Shown: positions 63,799-64,000 of the stretch, one piece after another
Numbering within the stretch: the first letter of the stretch is position 1
Layout of the letters: the number at the start of each line of letters is the position of its first letter
NCBI RefSeq assembly: GCF_009766085.1
Contig: NZ_LMUF01000061.1
Coordinates: forward strand, 87,939-151,938
From: Burkholderia sp. S171
GTDB lineage: Bacteria > Pseudomonadota > Gammaproteobacteria > Burkholderiales > Burkholderiaceae
Direction of reading: 5' to 3'
DNA length: 64,000 nucleotides
Program-made: the position numbers and the translations under genes
The notes under the pieces: generated by a model
What the model was told of the DNA's origin: nothing
What the model saw: only the letters and a program-made list of their open reading frames with translations
Databases searched by the model: none

Positions 63799-64000
63799 CT
63801 AAATCACGTACAAATCAACATACTCATTGACTGGCATTGCTTCGAGCGTTGCCTGATCCAGCGATACCGCAAGGATCGCCTCTTGCTGCTTGGCTGGGAA
63901 ACGCCGTGCCAGGTTGGTCTTGAATTTCTCGACCAGAAGGGGGATGCCGTCTTCGCGACGGCGTTTGTGTCCGATCGGATATTCGACGACGATTTCGTCG
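63799..64000 (-). CDS. prpD: 2-methylcitrate dehydratase, C-terminal end (5' part off the right edge)
   Basis: Only about 66 residues are inside the window: VVEYPIGHKRRREDGIPLL, FKTNLARRFPAKQQEAIL, and a C-terminal MPVNEYVDLYVI ending at TAG. This is the PrpD C-terminus. The enzyme dehydrates 2-methylcitrate in propionate catabolism. Convergent with the T6SS operon. Confidence 0.9.
   Translation of the reverse strand, partial: DEIVVEYPIGHKRRREDGIPLLVEKFKTNLARRFPAKQQEAILAVSLDQATLEAMPVNEYVDLYVI

Overview
The window reads as a high-GC betaproteobacterial chromosome segment, most like Burkholderiaceae (Paraburkholderia/Caballeronia/Burkholderia). The evidence is the FlhDC flagellar master regulator, a leucine-catabolic operon with a divergent TetR-type (LiuQ-like) repressor, aromatic degradation (pobA), a 2-methylcitrate dehydratase end, and many regulators, efflux pumps and ABC binding proteins. 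Assignments rest on reading the sequence and family knowledge; no database search was run. I found no rRNA, tRNA, CRISPR array or transposase.

Layout. 1-13.4 kb is housekeeping and accessory metabolism: the 5' part of pobA, an SDR whose reading frame runs into a GNAT gene, an aldo/keto reductase with a divergent AraC regulator, two very small exported proteins, selD, a CDF transporter, a large MscS channel and a purine nucleoside permease. 14.0-15.0 kb carries flhD-flhC behind a long AT-rich leader, without motAB/che genes beside it. 15.2-20 kb holds an aspartoacylase-like amidohydrolase, an amino-acid binding protein, and LysR and GlxA-type regulators. 20.2-24.5 kb is a seven-gene minus-strand cobalt nitrile hydratase operon: a CobW-type GTPase, a DUF1097 membrane protein, NHase beta and alpha, an NHase accessory protein, then CbtB and CbtA for cobalt uptake. 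25.6-29.9 kb is a GntR-controlled, hydroxyproline-type catabolic unit (proline racemase family, DapA family, binding protein). 30-34 kb holds two MFS transporters and a TetR regulator. 34.4-40.2 kb is a leucine/isovalerate operon (TetR, isovaleryl-CoA dehydrogenase, both methylcrotonyl-CoA carboxylase subunits), with two matching palindromic operators between the divergent genes.

42.1-63.7 kb is a type VI secretion (T6SS) locus bounded by non-T6SS genes. Minus strand: tssK-tssL-tssE. Plus strand: tssB-tssC-vgrG, a multidomain effector (M23-like fold with SH3b insert plus GH19-type muramidase domain), an AT-rich set of four exported immunity-like proteins, an unidentified membrane protein, tssM, tssF, tssG, tssJ. 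tssA, hcp and clpV are absent from the locus. tssF and two immunity-like genes carry single-base frameshifts, and TssM lacks a visible Walker A motif. The likely cognate immunity gene breaks exactly at an in-frame A_AAA_AAA slippery heptamer. That makes this locus either decaying, mis-sequenced at homopolymers, or using frameshifting, and it is the part most worth a second look.

The right edge enters prpD on the minus strand.
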